The notes: generated by a model not told the origin, from the sequence alone. A stretch of DNA of 64,000 bases from Methanobacterium sp. BRmetb2 (GCA_003491285.1 CP022705.1:1569501-1633500); one strand, 5' to 3'. Positions 1 to 10,696 are shown, counted from the first letter of the stretch. Translations and numbers: made by a program.

Positions 1-711
1 ACACTTATTTTAAATTTACAGTTGTTTATAATTGATTTCATGTATTTAATTTGTTCACGTGTATTAGCTGGATATTTATTCGACTTTTCGTTATTCATAA
101 GAATCGACCAAGAGTTTAATTAAGAAAATTATTTACCAATTAATTGCATTAATAAACATTTTAATGAATATTCACAGCAAATTGTTTTTGATATTCATTT
201 AATGTTTTAATGGACTTTCATTTATATTATAAATTTTTTATTATTGCTTGTTTTTATGTACTTTATATTAGTATAGTAATAGTTATGGGAGCTTATTTAT
301 CACTTATTTTTGAAAGAAGTTTTGTATAACAGTTTGGATTCCTTGAGGGTATTTTAATATTGATTTGGGTTGCTATAATAAATGGCACTTTTCTTTGATT
401 GTGTTTAATTTAATAATAAAAATTATTTTTGAATAATAGTTTTCGATTTTTTAATTATTTATTATACATCAATAACTAATTTTAAATTCTAATCAAATAT
501 ATTACCAAATTTATAATTATACTCCAAATTTCATTTTATTGTATTTTAATAATTGATTTAAAGAATTTTTTAAATCTTTAGTTCTCCATACAATCTCCGC
601 ATAGAATAATTTAATAATCCATTGATGAACAATATTATTAACCGTGTAAAATCTATATAGTTTTAGTAATTATTTGTCTAATTAAATAAAAATCAATCTT
701 GGAGATAAATT
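1..711. other. AT-rich region without a supported gene
   Basis: This stretch is very AT-rich and stop codons interrupt all frames. I see no RNA gene, repeat array or mobile element. The only hint of former coding is a plus-strand reading frame at 210-398. It starts with ATG, is hydrophobic, is interrupted by an in-frame TAA at 327-329 and continues to TGA at 396-398. AT-rich DNA often yields hydrophobic peptides by chance, so I do not call it a gene. The 3' end (about 690-711) carries the ribosome-binding site of the FkbM methyltransferase gene. Confidence 0.5.
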
Positions 712-1821
712 ATGAATTTTTTTAAAAATCCTTTTAATTTTATTAAAAAGGCTAATAAAACTTTTAATTTATATTTAGCAAATCACAAAAAATTAGAAGC
801 CTTTTTAGGATCATATGGAGAAAATCGGAAGAAAACCGAAGCTTTTTGGAATGCTTTTTTGGATATTTATGGGGAAAATCAAGAAAAAACAGAAGCTTTT
901 ATAGATTATGTACAAGAAGATCTAAAAATGGCCATAGAAACATTCAATAAAAATTATAATAGCTGTAAAGAATATTTCTTTAACGGAAACGAGGATTTAT
1001 TTAAACATATGGATACTGATCAATTCTTCCAGATGTGCTTTTTCAATAACATTAAGCTGTTATCATACTCACCTGCTGAAAATAGAATTTATCTAAAAAC
1101 TGAAGATGGCCTTTTACTAATAACGAATAATAGATTTTACACAATTAAAGAAATTTTTGCTAAAGACGGATATTCCGTACCTCAACTTCATCTTTTTAAG
1201 GAATTTGTCGTTTTTGACATAGGAATGAATAGGGGCTATGCTGCACTGAAATTTGCAAATTTTGATGCATGTAAGGCAGTATATGGGTTTGAAATAAATG
1301 ATGAAACTTATAATTTTGCTCTAGAGAACCTTGAGGTTAATCCAAGCATATCTCACAAGATAAAACCCTATAATTTTGGACTTTCTGATGAAAATGCAGA
1401 TGTGGATATCTATTGTCTTCCAGGTTCAGATGGAGTTACTACCACAGAATTGCAGTTTACAGATACTCAATCGGAATGGTTAAAGAGAAAAGAGAAAATG
1501 GAGATTAAAAAAGCTAAAGTAAAAGAAGCAAGTTTGGTTATAGAGGATATTATCAAAAATGAGGACATAAATTCTAATATCGTATTAAAAATTGATACTG
1601 AAGGTTCAGAACATAAAATTATTGATAACTTAATAAATAAAGACATTTTGGACAAAGTAGATTTAATTATGGGCGAAAATCATCTTGAATCAGAAGATTT
1701 AGACAAAAAGCTAGTTGGATTTAAAAATGTCTACAAAATATACCATAATGATACCATCTATAGCTTTTGTTATGTTAAAGATAAATATTATAAAGTATTA
1801 CCTCTATCTGAAGTTTATTAG
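712..1821 (+). CDS. FkbM family SAM-dependent methyltransferase
   Basis: Predicted cytoplasmic methyltransferase of 369 aa, probably O-methylating a sugar or glycan. The FkbM fold covers about residues 160-350: the SAM-binding strand VVFDIGMNRGYAAL lies near residue 165 and the typical KIDTEGSEHKII motif near 293. The N-terminal 100 residues are not part of the fold. They contain imperfect tandem units sharing EAF...YGEN (residues 25-65) that look helical. A GGAG ribosome-binding site lies 9 bases before the ATG. The dTDP-rhamnose operon ends convergently just downstream, which fits a role in surface polysaccharide modification. The acceptor substrate cannot be told. Confidence 0.8.
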   Translation: MNFFKNPFNFIKKANKTFNLYLANHKKLEAFLGSYGENRKKTEAFWNAFLDIYGENQEKTEAFIDYVQEDLKMAIETFNKNYNSCKEYFFNGNEDLFKHMDTDQFFQMCFFNNIKLLSYSPAENRIYLKTEDGLLLITNNRFYTIKEIFAKDGYSVPQLHLFKEFVVFDIGMNRGYAALKFANFDACKAVYGFEINDETYNFALENLEVNPSISHKIKPYNFGLSDENADVDIYCLPGSDGVTTTELQFTDTQSEWLKRKEKMEIKKAKVKEASLVIEDIIKNEDINSNIVLKIDTEGSEHKIIDNLINKDILDKVDLIMGENHLESEDLDKKLVGFKNVYKIYHNDTIYSFCYVKDKYYKVLPLSEVY

Positions 1822-1944
1822 TTCTAAATTTCCTTTATAAATAAAAATTCTAAAAAATTAAAAGTCAAAAATTAAATTCAATACACTAAAAAAAATAATT
1901 TAATGGATTTAAAAATAATAAAAAAATTTCAAGTGATTAAGACA

Positions 1945-2913
1945 TTATCTACCTTTAATTTTCGTCCACCATTTTTTATTTTCACAATACCATTTTATAG
2001 TTTTTACTATTCCCTTTTCAAAAGTATATTTTGGCTTCCAACCCAACTCTTTTCGTATTTTAGTAGAATCAATAGCATAACGCCGGTCATGGCCAGGACG
2101 ATCTTCAACATATTTAATAAGAGATTCGGGTTTGTTCAGATTTTCAAGAATTAATTTAACAATCTCTATATTTTTTTTCTCATTATTTCCCCCGATGTTA
2201 TAAATTTCGCCATCTCTTCCTTTATGAAGAACCAAATCTATTGCTGTACAATGATCATAAACGTGTAACCAGTCCCTCACATTCAAACCATCACCATAAA
2301 CTGGTAATTCTTTATCATCAAGGGCATTGTAAATCATTAATGGAATTAATTTCTCTGGGTATTGATAAGGGCCGTAATTATTAGAGCAGCGAGTAATGTT
2401 TACTGGTAATTTATAGGTTTTATGATACGCTCTAACCATTAGATCAGCACCGGCTTTGCTAGCAGAATAAGGACTGTTGGGAGATAGTGGAGTATCTTCT
2501 TGGAAATATCCATTTTTACCAAGTGTTCCGTATACTTCGTCTGTGGAAATTTGGAGGAATTTTTTCACGTCATTTTCTTTTGCTGACTCTAAAAGAACTT
2601 GAGTTCCCATAATATTAGATTTGATAAATATGCTGGGATCATTTATGCTACGGTCTACATGCGTTTCAGCTGCAAAATTAATTATATAATCCATATTTTT
2701 AGTTATTTGGTTTACCAATTCTTTATTAGTTATATCCCCTTTAATGAATGTATAATTAAGACTATCCTCAATTTCTCTCAAATTTTCTAAATTTCCACAG
2801 TAAGTTAGGGCATCTAAATTGGTTATTTCATAATTTTGATATTTATTTATCATGTATCTTAGAAAATTGCTACCTATGAAGCCTGCTCCACCAGTAATAA
2901 GAATTTTTGTCAT
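1945..2913 (-). CDS. rmlB: dTDP-glucose 4,6-dehydratase
   Basis: Second step of dTDP-L-rhamnose synthesis: dTDP-glucose to dTDP-4-keto-6-deoxyglucose, with NAD+ as internal cofactor. It is an extended SDR protein of 322 aa with the Rossmann motif GGAGFIGSN at residues 8-16. The catalytic region ISTDEVYG is near residue 122, and the YSASKAGAD motif near 148 carries the catalytic Tyr and Lys. RCSNNYGPYQYPEKLIP and the C-terminal DRPGHDRRYAID are family hallmarks. A GAGGT ribosome-binding site precedes the ATG. It is the last gene of the rmlD-A-C-B operon; the length is normal. Confidence 0.95.
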   Translation of the reverse strand: MTKILITGGAGFIGSNFLRYMINKYQNYEITNLDALTYCGNLENLREIEDSLNYTFIKGDITNKELVNQITKNMDYIINFAAETHVDRSINDPSIFIKSNIMGTQVLLESAKENDVKKFLQISTDEVYGTLGKNGYFQEDTPLSPNSPYSASKAGADLMVRAYHKTYKLPVNITRCSNNYGPYQYPEKLIPLMIYNALDDKELPVYGDGLNVRDWLHVYDHCTAIDLVLHKGRDGEIYNIGGNNEKKNIEIVKLILENLNKPESLIKYVEDRPGHDRRYAIDSTKIRKELGWKPKYTFEKGIVKTIKWYCENKKWWTKIKGR

Positions 2914-2976
2914 TTTTTACCTCAACATAATTGATAAATTATACTTTAGATAATTGTTATAAAGCACATGAATTTA

Positions 2977-3534
2977 TCAAAAATAAACGCTGGTTTCTTC
3001 AAGTGTTTTCAACTTTTTATCTTTATCTGATAAAATAACTTCATCAATATCGTTTATAGGCCATTTGATACCTACATCTGGGTCATTCCAGATTATCCCA
3101 CCTTCATTTTTTCCATCATAGAAATTGGTGCATTTATATGTAAATTCTGCTTCTTCAGATAGCACTAAAAAACCGTGAGCAAATCCTTCTGGGATATAGA
3201 ATTGTTTTTTATTTTTTTCAGAGAGTATAACTCCTTCCCATTTTCCATATGTTGATGAATCTGATCTTAAATCAACACCCACGTCAAATACTTCTCCTTT
3301 AATGACTCGAACTAATTTTCCCTGCGGTACTTTATATTGAAAATGAAGTCCTCTAAGAACACCTTTTTTTGATTTAGATTGATTATCCTGAACAAAATTG
3401 AAATCAAGACCGGCATCTCTAAATTCACCAGCATGATATGTCTCCATAAAATATCCTCGTTCATCCCCAAATACGGTCGGTTCTATTATGAAAACACCTT
3501 CGATACTGGTTTTTGTGAATTTAAATTTTCCCAT
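2977..3534 (-). CDS. rmlC: dTDP-4-dehydrorhamnose 3,5-epimerase
   Basis: Third step of dTDP-L-rhamnose synthesis: double epimerisation of the 4-keto sugar. It is a cupin-fold protein of 185 aa, the usual length. Visible motifs are GDERGYFMETYH near residue 23, the QDNQSKSKKGVLRGLHFQ stretch near 49 (the His is the catalytic base), VDLRSDSSTYGKW near 88, and FYIPEGFAHGFLVLSE near 112. A GGGAGC ribosome-binding site precedes the ATG. It lies between rmlA and rmlB with gaps of 32 and 63 bases, so it is probably co-transcribed with them. Confidence 0.95.
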   Translation of the reverse strand: MGKFKFTKTSIEGVFIIEPTVFGDERGYFMETYHAGEFRDAGLDFNFVQDNQSKSKKGVLRGLHFQYKVPQGKLVRVIKGEVFDVGVDLRSDSSTYGKWEGVILSEKNKKQFYIPEGFAHGFLVLSEEAEFTYKCTNFYDGKNEGGIIWNDPDVGIKWPINDIDEVILSDKDKKLKTLEETSVYF

Positions 3535-3566
3535 GGAAAAGCTCCCTTAATATGTATAAATTTCAA

Positions 3567-4442
3567 TTAAAAATGTTCATTTTTTATTATATCAGTTAAA
3601 TATTTACTATAATCAGTTTTTTCCAGTGTTTTAGCTAATTTTAATACTTTAGTCTCATCTATCCAGCCGTTGTTGAATGCAATTTCCTCTAGACAAGCTA
3701 TATAAAATCCTTGTCTTTTTTGTATGGCTTCAACAAAATTGCTGGCCTCTAAAAGCCCGATATGTGTACCTGTGTCCAGCCAGGCCATCCCCCGACCTAA
3801 TAATTCCACCCTCAAATTTTTTCTTTTTAAATAAACGTCATTTATACTGGTAATTTCAAGTTCTCCTCTATCTGAAGGTTTCACATTTTTAGCTATTTCA
3901 ATAACATCATTGTCATAGAAATAAAGACCTGGAACTACATAATTTGATTTGGGATGTTCTGGTTTCTCTTCTAGAGATAACACATTACCATCTTCATCAA
4001 ATTCAACCACACCAAAAGGCCGGGGATCTCTAACATAGTAACCAAAAATAACTGCACCTTCCTTTAGAGAAGCCGCTCTTTTAAGTATTTCGCTGAACCG
4101 ATGCCCGTGGAAAATGTTATCACCCAGAACTAAAGCCACGTTACTATCCCCAATGAAGTCTTCTCCTACTATAAATGCATCTGCAAGACCTCGGGGTTCA
4201 TTTTGTTCAACATATGAAAAAGACACTCCAAGATTACTTCCATCACCCAGTAATTCCCTGTATTGGGGAAGATCCCTCGGGGTGGATATGATTAGTATTT
4301 CCTTAATTCCAGCAAGCATTAGCACAGATAAAGGATAATAGATCATTGGTTTATCATAGATGGGCAGTAATTGTTTAGAAACAGCTTTAGTAATGGGATA
4401 AAGTCTGGTGCCTGATCCTCCAGCAAGAATTATTCCTTTCAT
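3567..4442 (-). CDS. rmlA: glucose-1-phosphate thymidylyltransferase
   Basis: First step of dTDP-L-rhamnose synthesis: dTTP plus glucose-1-phosphate gives dTDP-glucose and pyrophosphate. The nucleotidyltransferase signature [14 protein letters not shown] opens the protein. KPMIYYPLS, the LGDNIFHGH metal and sugar site near residue 110, [11 protein letters not shown] and WLDTGTH follow in the expected order. I start it at the ATG at 4442 (291 aa) rather than the ATG at 4466. The inner ATG has an AAGGAG site 8 bases upstream, gives the canonical N-terminus and avoids overlap with rmlD. It is the second gene of the operon. Confidence 0.95.
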   Translation of the reverse strand: MKGIILAGGSGTRLYPITKAVSKQLLPIYDKPMIYYPLSVLMLAGIKEILIISTPRDLPQYRELLGDGSNLGVSFSYVEQNEPRGLADAFIVGEDFIGDSNVALVLGDNIFHGHRFSEILKRAASLKEGAVIFGYYVRDPRPFGVVEFDEDGNVLSLEEKPEHPKSNYVVPGLYFYDNDVIEIAKNVKPSDRGELEITSINDVYLKRKNLRVELLGRGMAWLDTGTHIGLLEASNFVEAIQKRQGFYIACLEEIAFNNGWIDETKVLKLAKTLEKTDYSKYLTDIIKNEHF

Positions 4443-4455
4443 ATGAAATCTCCTT

Positions 4456-5304
4456 TTATTTTTCAAGTTGTAATAATTTCATGTAATCTTTTAAAGCCTC
4501 TTTATAGCTCCTAATTTTATTAAATCCTTCCATTTTCCAATTATAATTTTCTAAAACCGAATATTTTGGTCTTGGCGCGGGACGTGGAAATTCTTCAGTT
4601 TTAACCGGAGTCAAATCCACTTCAATTCCAGCCACATTGAAAATTTCCCGGGCAAACTCGTACCATGAGCAATGTTCACTATTGGTGATATGATAAATAC
4701 CGTACAACGGCTTTTTTATTAACTCAGCAATAGCAGTAGCAAGATCCACAGTGTAAGTAGGTGAACCTATCTGGTCATTGACTACGCTGATTTTATCTGT
4801 GGTTTTGGCTAAATCTAACATGGTTTTGACAAAATTAGGGCCATGGTGCCCATATAACCATGATGTTCGAACAATATAAAATTTGCTTAGAATATCCCGA
4901 ATGTAAATTTCTCCTGCAAGCTTGGTTTTACCATAAATACTCTGAGGATTGGTTTGATCGTATTCATAGTAGGAACTGCCCTTAGTACCGTCAAAGACAT
5001 AGTCAGTGCATATATACACCATGGCACTATCAATTTCTTTGCAGGCTACAGCCACATTTCTGGTTCCTAATGAATTGACTTTATAAGCGAGATCCGCTTT
5101 GGATTCACTTTCATCCACATCGGTAAAAGCAGCTGCATGTACAACTACATCAGGGTTAATCTCTTGCACGGTTTTAATTGTTTTTTCAATATCTGTAATG
5201 TCTAATGTGTAAATTGTTGTAGTGTTAATTTCATTTTCTTTAGATAAAATATCTACTAAATCGTGGCCCAACATTCCTTCGGAGCCAATAATCATTACTT
5301 TCAT
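4456..5304 (-). CDS. rmlD: dTDP-4-dehydrorhamnose reductase
   Basis: Last step of dTDP-L-rhamnose synthesis, an NAD(P)H-dependent reduction of the 4-keto group. It is a 282-aa SDR protein with [13 protein letters not shown] at the N-terminus, the [11 protein letters not shown] motif near residue 57, CTDYVFDG near 99 and the YGKTKLAGE catalytic Tyr-x-x-x-Lys near 124. The C-terminal [13 protein letters not shown] is typical. This is the first gene of the operon, so the promoter should lie in 5305-5544, which it shares divergently with the SIS gene. Confidence 0.94.
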   Translation of the reverse strand: MKVMIIGSEGMLGHDLVDILSKENEINTTTIYTLDITDIEKTIKTVQEINPDVVVHAAAFTDVDESESKADLAYKVNSLGTRNVAVACKEIDSAMVYICTDYVFDGTKGSSYYEYDQTNPQSIYGKTKLAGEIYIRDILSKFYIVRTSWLYGHHGPNFVKTMLDLAKTTDKISVVNDQIGSPTYTVDLATAIAELIKKPLYGIYHITNSEHCSWYEFAREIFNVAGIEVDLTPVKTEEFPRPAPRPKYSVLENYNWKMEGFNKIRSYKEALKDYMKLLQLEK

Positions 5305-5559
5305 TTTTATCCAGTCCCTATGATTAATTAAGATAGATTTAATTCATTTATTATTGCTAAAATCATAATCATTAAATTATTATATTAAAATTTATCATAT
5401 ATATTTTAAGTCAGTAACATTATTATTATATCAAACCTAATCAATGGTTATTTGGAAGAAATTGAGTAATCTGGTTTTTATTAAATTAAATCTTAAATTT
5501 TTAAATAATAGTTAATATAAAATGAATTTAATCAAAAATATAAGATGGAAGTGATATTT

Positions 5560-6567
5560 TTGTCTACTTATCAAATGCACAAAGAAATACTAGAGCAACC
5601 TAATGCAATGGAACTTACTTTAGAATCTGAAAGAGATAACCTAGATAAAATAGCAGAAAAAATATCACAACTAGATAAAATTTACTTGATAGGTTGCGGA
5701 AGTTCACTTTCAACCTGTTATTCAGCCAAATCTGCCATAGAAATGGTGTGTGATGTGGATATTCAAGTTATGACCGGTTATGAATTTTATTACCATAAAA
5801 AATTAACCAATACGAATGTTGCAGCTATTTTCACCTCTCAATCAGGAGAAACTGCTGATACTCTAGCCTCTCTAAGAAGAGCCAACGAAAAAGGAATTTA
5901 TACTGTAGTCATTACCAATGAAAAAGACAGTACCATGGCCCAAGAAGCAGCCAACCCCATCATAACCGAAGGTGGTAGAGAAGAAGCAATACTTGGAACA
6001 AAAACTTATATCACTCAGTTGCTGTGTTTATATTACATTCTATTTAGTGCATTTGAAACCTCAGTTTCAGGGGAGATATTAAGACAATTAGAAGAACTTC
6101 CCATCATAATTAGTAATCTGATTAAAACTACTGAAGAAGAGAATAAGGATCTTGCCTACCAGTTCAAGGATGATGACATATTTTATTGTATGGGCAGTGG
6201 CCCTAACTTCGGGCTTTCTTATAAATTAGCCATGACTATGCTGATGGAGGGCTCTTTAAAACATGCATGTCCTTTGTATTCAGGAGAATTTCGCCACGGC
6301 CTTATTGAAAGGGTAGAAAAGGATGTGCCAGTTATTTTCTTAAATGCTGATTACCCGGGGGATGAGTTAACCCAGAAATCTATAGAATTCTGTGAAAAGA
6401 TAGAGACCAAAAATATCATATTTAACATGAAGGATTATGCCTCAATCAACAACCTGCTTTCACCATTCATCCTGGTTATTCCACTAGAATGGTTTGTCTA
6501 TTACCAGGCCCATTTCAATGCCGAAGACCCTGGAAGTACCAGACACATTGGGAAGGTAAGATACTAA
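5560..6567 (+). CDS. SIS-domain sugar isomerase/deaminase-like protein
   Basis: This resembles the isomerase half of GlmS and the FrlB/AgaS-type proteins, which isomerise or deaminate phosphorylated amino sugars. Two SIS domains are visible: the first with [16 protein letters not shown] and [11 protein letters not shown] (residues about 40-110), the second with [19 protein letters not shown] and [10 protein letters not shown] (about 205-255). There is no N-terminal glutaminase domain. I place the start at TTG 5560 because GGAAGTGAT stands 4 bases before it. ATG 5545 and ATG 5575 are alternatives. It is divergent from the rhamnose operon, so a role in surface-sugar metabolism is possible. The substrate is unknown. 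Confidence 0.75.
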   Translation: MSTYQMHKEILEQPNAMELTLESERDNLDKIAEKISQLDKIYLIGCGSSLSTCYSAKSAIEMVCDVDIQVMTGYEFYYHKKLTNTNVAAIFTSQSGETADTLASLRRANEKGIYTVVITNEKDSTMAQEAANPIITEGGREEAILGTKTYITQLLCLYYILFSAFETSVSGEILRQLEELPIIISNLIKTTEEENKDLAYQFKDDDIFYCMGSGPNFGLSYKLAMTMLMEGSLKHACPLYSGEFRHGLIERVEKDVPVIFLNADYPGDELTQKSIEFCEKIETKNIIFNMKDYASINNLLSPFILVIPLEWFVYYQAHFNAEDPGSTRHIGKVRY

Positions 6568-6612
6568 AATTTGTTTTATACTAATTTTTTACAAACTTTA
6601 AATGGTAATCAA

Positions 6613-6879
6613 ATGGAAAATGACAATAAATTAGAAGAATTAACAGAGTCCCTGAAAGATAGGGACTGTAAAATAAATAAACAGGAAAAAGTAATGGAAA
6701 TAGTATTTAACAAGGCTGAAGACGCTGATTGGTTTGAAGATCTAATGGAATCACATCGTGGAAGCTCAAGTGTAAGTTGTGTAATGTCCATGAGGCCCTT
6801 GGGACAGGATAAAAACCATAAGTTTGTTTTCAATATAAAAGATCTGGATAAATTTATAGAACTGATAAAAAATGGTTAA
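6613..6879 (+). CDS. small hypothetical protein
   Basis: An 88-aa protein I do not recognise. It is mostly charged and appears soluble, with two acidic helical stretches around a central segment rich in Ser. An upstream in-frame start at 6571 would add 14 residues, but they look like intergenic sequence, so I prefer the ATG at 6613. Neither start has a clear ribosome-binding site. It lies 45 bases after the SIS gene and may be co-transcribed with it. The ORF is open with normal codon use and no competing frame. Confidence 0.5.
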   Translation: MENDNKLEELTESLKDRDCKINKQEKVMEIVFNKAEDADWFEDLMESHRGSSSVSCVMSMRPLGQDKNHKFVFNIKDLDKFIELIKNG

Positions 6880-6997
6880 ATTTATTTTCAGAAAATTTTT
6901 CAATAACTTTTTTTCTATCAAACATCATCAGTATTTAAATAATACTATTTTTTCTCTAAAAAAGTGAACTTATTTTTAAAAAACCCTTTAAAAATGT

Positions 6998-7013
6998 AAT
7001 ATATTTTTATACT
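6998..7013 (+). promoter_or_regulatory. TATA box of the Nudix gene
   Basis: The sequence TTTTTATAC, centred near 7008, sits about 26 bases before the ATG at 7034, which itself has no ribosome-binding site. This spacing is what archaeal TBP/TFB promoters give for a leaderless transcript. Purine/A-rich sequence just upstream could serve as the BRE. Inferred from spacing only. Confidence 0.45.
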
Positions 7014-7033
7014 AAACCCCAATATTATGTGTG

Positions 7034-7528
7034 ATGATCAACAGAATATTTGGCTTAGCAGTGCGGGTAATAATCACCGATGATGAGGGGAAAATATTAA
7101 TAATTAAAAGATCCTCCCATTCCAAGACCAACCCTGGAAGATGGGAGTTGCCCGGTGGAAAAGTAGATCAGGGCGAATCATTTGATCAAGCACTACTTAG
7201 AGAAGTCTACGAGGAGACCGGACTTAAAATATCCCTGGATCATGTGGTGGGAGTTTCAGAACAGAATCTCCATATTATAAGAGCTGTGCATATTATCATG
7301 GCTGGAACAGTAACTGGCGGTGAACTGAACCTGAGCAGTGAACATGATGGCTATGCCTGGGTTTATATAGATAACCTGTCCCAGTATGAACTGGCCGATT
7401 GGATGGAGCTATTTGTTCATAATTATTATAAACAGGAAACAAATGACGATCAACCAAAAGAAAATATATTAAAACCATGGATTGGATCAATGAAAAATTC
7501 TATAGACAAAATATTGAAAAATAGATAA
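7034..7528 (+). CDS. Nudix hydrolase
   Basis: A 164-aa Nudix-fold pyrophosphohydrolase, probably acting on a nucleoside diphosphate derivative such as an oxidised NTP or ADP-ribose-like compound. The Nudix box is complete: [20 protein letters not shown] runs into ETGL near residues 40-65, with the REVYEE metal-binding helix intact. A GTG three bases upstream is a possible alternative start. The TATA box about 26 bases upstream suggests a leaderless mRNA starting at the ATG. The C-terminal 30 residues are hydrophilic and not part of the fold. The exact substrate cannot be predicted. Confidence 0.85.
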   Translation: MINRIFGLAVRVIITDDEGKILIIKRSSHSKTNPGRWELPGGKVDQGESFDQALLREVYEETGLKISLDHVVGVSEQNLHIIRAVHIIMAGTVTGGELNLSSEHDGYAWVYIDNLSQYELADWMELFVHNYYKQETNDDQPKENILKPWIGSMKNSIDKILKNR

Positions 7529-7750
7529 ATTTTTTAGAAAAACTTGTCTTGCTTATTACTCCAATTACCTGTTACTATTTTGGAAATGTTTTGACACACT
7601 ATTTTTTGAGAGTATATTTTATTGGGCTAACCCTTACTAATCTGATTTATAAGGTTGGACTTTTAATAATAATAAATAACAACATTAAAAATAGATATTA
7701 ATAGATATCCAGCATTTAAAAACTTCATTAGTTCTATGAATGGTGATGTG

Positions 7751-9526
7751 ATGAATATTGATCCAATTATTCTGGGAATAGGTATTATTATATCATTGGG
7801 GATCTTTTTACAATGGATAGCCCGAATCATAAAGATCCCGGGTATAATACTGCTTTTACCAGCAGGGATGCTGGTGGGTCCAGTTCTGGGATTGGTTAAA
7901 CCATTTGATATATTTGGCAATGCTCTTTTTCCAATAATAACACTTGGAGTGGGTTTACTCCTTTTAAAAGGTGGATTTGAGTTAAAAATAAGGGATCTAA
8001 ATCCCGATGTTGGAAAAGCAGTATGGAGATTGGTGACCATGGGAGTTATCATTACCCTGGCTATTGGAGCTTTAACTGTTCAAATCTTTTTGGGCATTCC
8101 CCTTAAACTAGCCCTTCTACTGGCAGCCCTTTTAGTAGTGTCCGGACCAACCGTGGTTGGCCCTATATTGAATTTTGCCCGCCCCAAAGAACCGGTAGGG
8201 CCGGTATTACTTTGGGAGGGAATAATCATTGATCCTATCGGGGCCAGTTTGGCTGTTGCAGTTTTAAGTCTTTTAACGGCCACGGACCCAAATCCTATTT
8301 TTGAGTTAATTTTAACAATTGTTACAGGTGTGGTTATAGGGGGTATAACTTCACTGTTGTACATGATTTCAGAACGTTCTGGTCGGGTGCCTATTACTCT
8401 TAGTGCTCTGGTAGCCTTGATGTTTGGAGTTGTGGCCATAGTTGCAGGGGAGCTGGTTCTTTCAGAGGCAGGACTTTTTGCTGCAGTGACCATGGGATTA
8501 ATTCTTGCTAATCAGAAACTTATATCACCTATTGGGATTCAAGCCCTTACTGAAACTCTGGAACCATTGATAATTGGTATTTTATTCATTATACTAGCAG
8601 CTCTGGTAGATCTATCTGCTCTAATACAGTACTTTGTACCTGCTCTGGGATTGGCTGCAGTTTACATTCTAATTGCCCGTCCACTGGTAGCATTAATGGC
8701 TACCTGGGGACTTAATTTCAGTCCCGCACAAAAAATCTTTATAGGATTTATGGCTCCCCGGGGTATTGTAGCTGCTGCTACTGCATCTCTATTTGTAATA
8801 AGTCTAGCCAGTGCTAATATAGATTTTCCACAGTTAATACCAGTGGTATTTCTGATAATTTTGTTTACAGTGGGAGTATATGGTTTATTTGCACCTTTAC
8901 TTTCACGTAAACTGAAAATTTCCAAACCCAGTCCCCATGCTGTGGCTCTGGTTGGTGATCAGCCTTGGGCTTTTGCCCTAGCAGATGCTCTTTATAAAGC
9001 AGGTGTAGCTGTAATGCTTTTAAAACCAAATGATGAAGGTTCTAATGATTATGAAACTCCTTTTATAATTTATAACGGGGCTATCGCTGATCTTGCTGAT
9101 GAAGAGATAGTGGATGAGGCTCATGAATTCAAAAGCAGGGTTAAATACTTAGTCGTTGCCACCAATGATCACGACCGAATATTAATTGCCATTGAATCAT
9201 TCATATTTTCTGTAGGTTTGCATGGATTTATAATTTTTGGAAGGGAAAGATCAAGACAGGACGCGGCTGTTTTTGGAGGCAAAGATGATATACTGGCAAA
9301 GACTCCATTCGGGCTTTTTGGCCGTGATGAAGATGAACTACTGGACATCCTGGATGCAGGCGGAACTTTTGATATTGTGGATAGAACTCAACAACCAGAA
9401 CAAGGTGGAGTACCAGAAGGAACGAAACCATTTTTAAGAGTGCTTAAAGGAGGAGAACTAGCAGTCCCAGGTACGGATGCTCCTTTAAGCGAAGGGGAAT
9501 ATTTAATTGTTATAAAGCCTAGTTAA
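7751..9526 (+). CDS. Na+(K+)/H+ antiporter, CPA1 NhaP-like, with C-terminal nucleotide-binding-like domain
   Basis: Membrane antiporter exchanging Na+ or K+ for protons, 591 aa. Residues 1-395 are about 12-13 hydrophobic segments with CPA signatures: LLLPAGMLVGPVLG, the GPTVVGPIL motif near 135, ILWEGIIIDPIGA (acidic transport residues) and GFMAPRGIVAAA near 340. Residues 400-591 form a soluble part starting VALVGDQPWAFALADAL, like a TrkA/KTN Rossmann domain, followed by a TrkA-C-like tail. I start at ATG 7751 because GGTGATG stands directly before it; an upstream ATG at 7736 lies before that signal. It stands alone. Confidence 0.88.
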   Translation: MNIDPIILGIGIIISLGIFLQWIARIIKIPGIILLLPAGMLVGPVLGLVKPFDIFGNALFPIITLGVGLLLLKGGFELKIRDLNPDVGKAVWRLVTMGVIITLAIGALTVQIFLGIPLKLALLLAALLVVSGPTVVGPILNFARPKEPVGPVLLWEGIIIDPIGASLAVAVLSLLTATDPNPIFELILTIVTGVVIGGITSLLYMISERSGRVPITLSALVALMFGVVAIVAGELVLSEAGLFAAVTMGLILANQKLISPIGIQALTETLEPLIIGILFIILAALVDLSALIQYFVPALGLAAVYILIARPLVALMATWGLNFSPAQKIFIGFMAPRGIVAAATASLFVISLASANIDFPQLIPVVFLIILFTVGVYGLFAPLLSRKLKISKPSPHAVALVGDQPWAFALADALYKAGVAVMLLKPNDEGSNDYETPFIIYNGAIADLADEEIVDEAHEFKSRVKYLVVATNDHDRILIAIESFIFSVGLHGFIIFGRERSRQDAAVFGGKDDILAKTPFGLFGRDEDELLDILDAGGTFDIVDRTQQPEQGGVPEGTKPFLRVLKGGELAVPGTDAPLSEGEYLIVIKPS

Positions 9527-9544
9527 AATTGATTCAATGAAAAC

Positions 9545-10696
9545 TTATTCACTAATTGAACTCTGGTTTTTAAAACTTCTATTCATCCTAATTGTACCTT
9601 GAATCAAAAATAAAATAATTCCTAAATAGTATATCCACATAGCTAAATCCATTGGCCCGGTTTCAACCCAAATTATGGTTTGAGCTATTCCTATAGCATA
9701 AACGCCAGTATATATCCCTTTTTTCACTTTTTCCACAATGTGGAATAATTCCAGAACCAATCCCATGAAAAACATCTGCAATCCCAATCCAATAAATCCC
9801 AGCTCCAGAACGGCCGGACCGAATATAGTGGAGGTAATAGACACATCATACTTAAATACAAAGCCCCCTAAAACAAGACGAGGATCTACATTTGTGAAAA
9901 ATCCAGTAAGAACTGTATAAGTTAATAGTCCGGGATGAGGATTGTGCAGGTGAATGATCTTGTCAAGGACAGTCAGAGTGTATCCTGCCCGTATAAAAAT
10001 GAGACTCATGGGATTCACGTGCCAGTTCTGCCATTCAATAGACATACAGGTTATATATCCGAGAATTAATCCTAAAATAAGTATTACGGGAGTTAAAATC
10101 AGGAAATATCTAAATCTGTTTCCATTAATATAATAAGTGGTTATTAAAACGCTTAAAACAATGGCCAATGTAGTGGCCCGGTATCCTGTGGCTGCAAACA
10201 GCAGAACACCAATAAAAACAATCAAGAAATATCTTTTTTTATAGAACTTGGCAATAAGGATGTTTATGGCAGGTAAGAATATGATAAAGGAGATAACAGT
10301 CAAGAAATTAAAGGCCTGAGCCTTTAAAACCCCGCTAAAAAGGGGTATGCCACCCATCAAATACAAATTAACCAATTGTAAACATAAAGGAATGAATACC
10401 AAAATAAGCATAATTTTCCTGGTAAAATATCGGTTACGGTTTATTCTATCAAGAAGGGTGTTAAAATTACTTTCAAAGTTTTTTCTCTTGAATATACGTT
10501 TTTCTATGACTTTAGCAACAATAATTCCAATAATAAATATGGAAACTCCATAAATAATATAAATATAGGTGAGGCTAGAAACTTGTTTTAAACCCATCAT
10601 ACCATAAAAAATGCCCAGTTGGGCTAATACTAGAAAGCAGAATATCACGCCCACTATAACCAGAGGCGAAAATATATCAATATTCCTTAACTTCAT
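9545..10696 (-). CDS. polytopic membrane protein, oligosaccharide repeat-unit polymerase-like
   Basis: A 383-aa integral membrane protein with about ten hydrophobic segments and one larger external loop (about residues 215-290, containing MSIEWQNWHVNPMSLIFIRAGYT). This layout and the ATGYRATTLAIVLS segment resemble Wzy-type or oligosaccharide repeat-unit polymerases. That family is poorly conserved in sequence, so the call is tentative. Such a protein would polymerise lipid-linked glycan units outside the cell. It ends 18 bases from the convergent antiporter gene. No good ribosome-binding site is seen at its ATG. Confidence 0.5.
   Translation of the reverse strand: MKLRNIDIFSPLVIVGVIFCFLVLAQLGIFYGMMGLKQVSSLTYIYIIYGVSIFIIGIIVAKVIEKRIFKRKNFESNFNTLLDRINRNRYFTRKIMLILVFIPLCLQLVNLYLMGGIPLFSGVLKAQAFNFLTVISFIIFLPAINILIAKFYKKRYFLIVFIGVLLFAATGYRATTLAIVLSVLITTYYINGNRFRYFLILTPVILILGLILGYITCMSIEWQNWHVNPMSLIFIRAGYTLTVLDKIIHLHNPHPGLLTYTVLTGFFTNVDPRLVLGGFVFKYDVSITSTIFGPAVLELGFIGLGLQMFFMGLVLELFHIVEKVKKGIYTGVYAIGIAQTIIWVETGPMDLAMWIYYLGIILFLIQGTIRMNRSFKNQSSISE

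Noticed and set aside
210..398. Hydrophobic plus-strand frame with ATG, broken by one TAA
   Set aside because: It is short, interrupted, has no ribosome-binding site and is made of AT-rich codons that give hydrophobic residues by chance.
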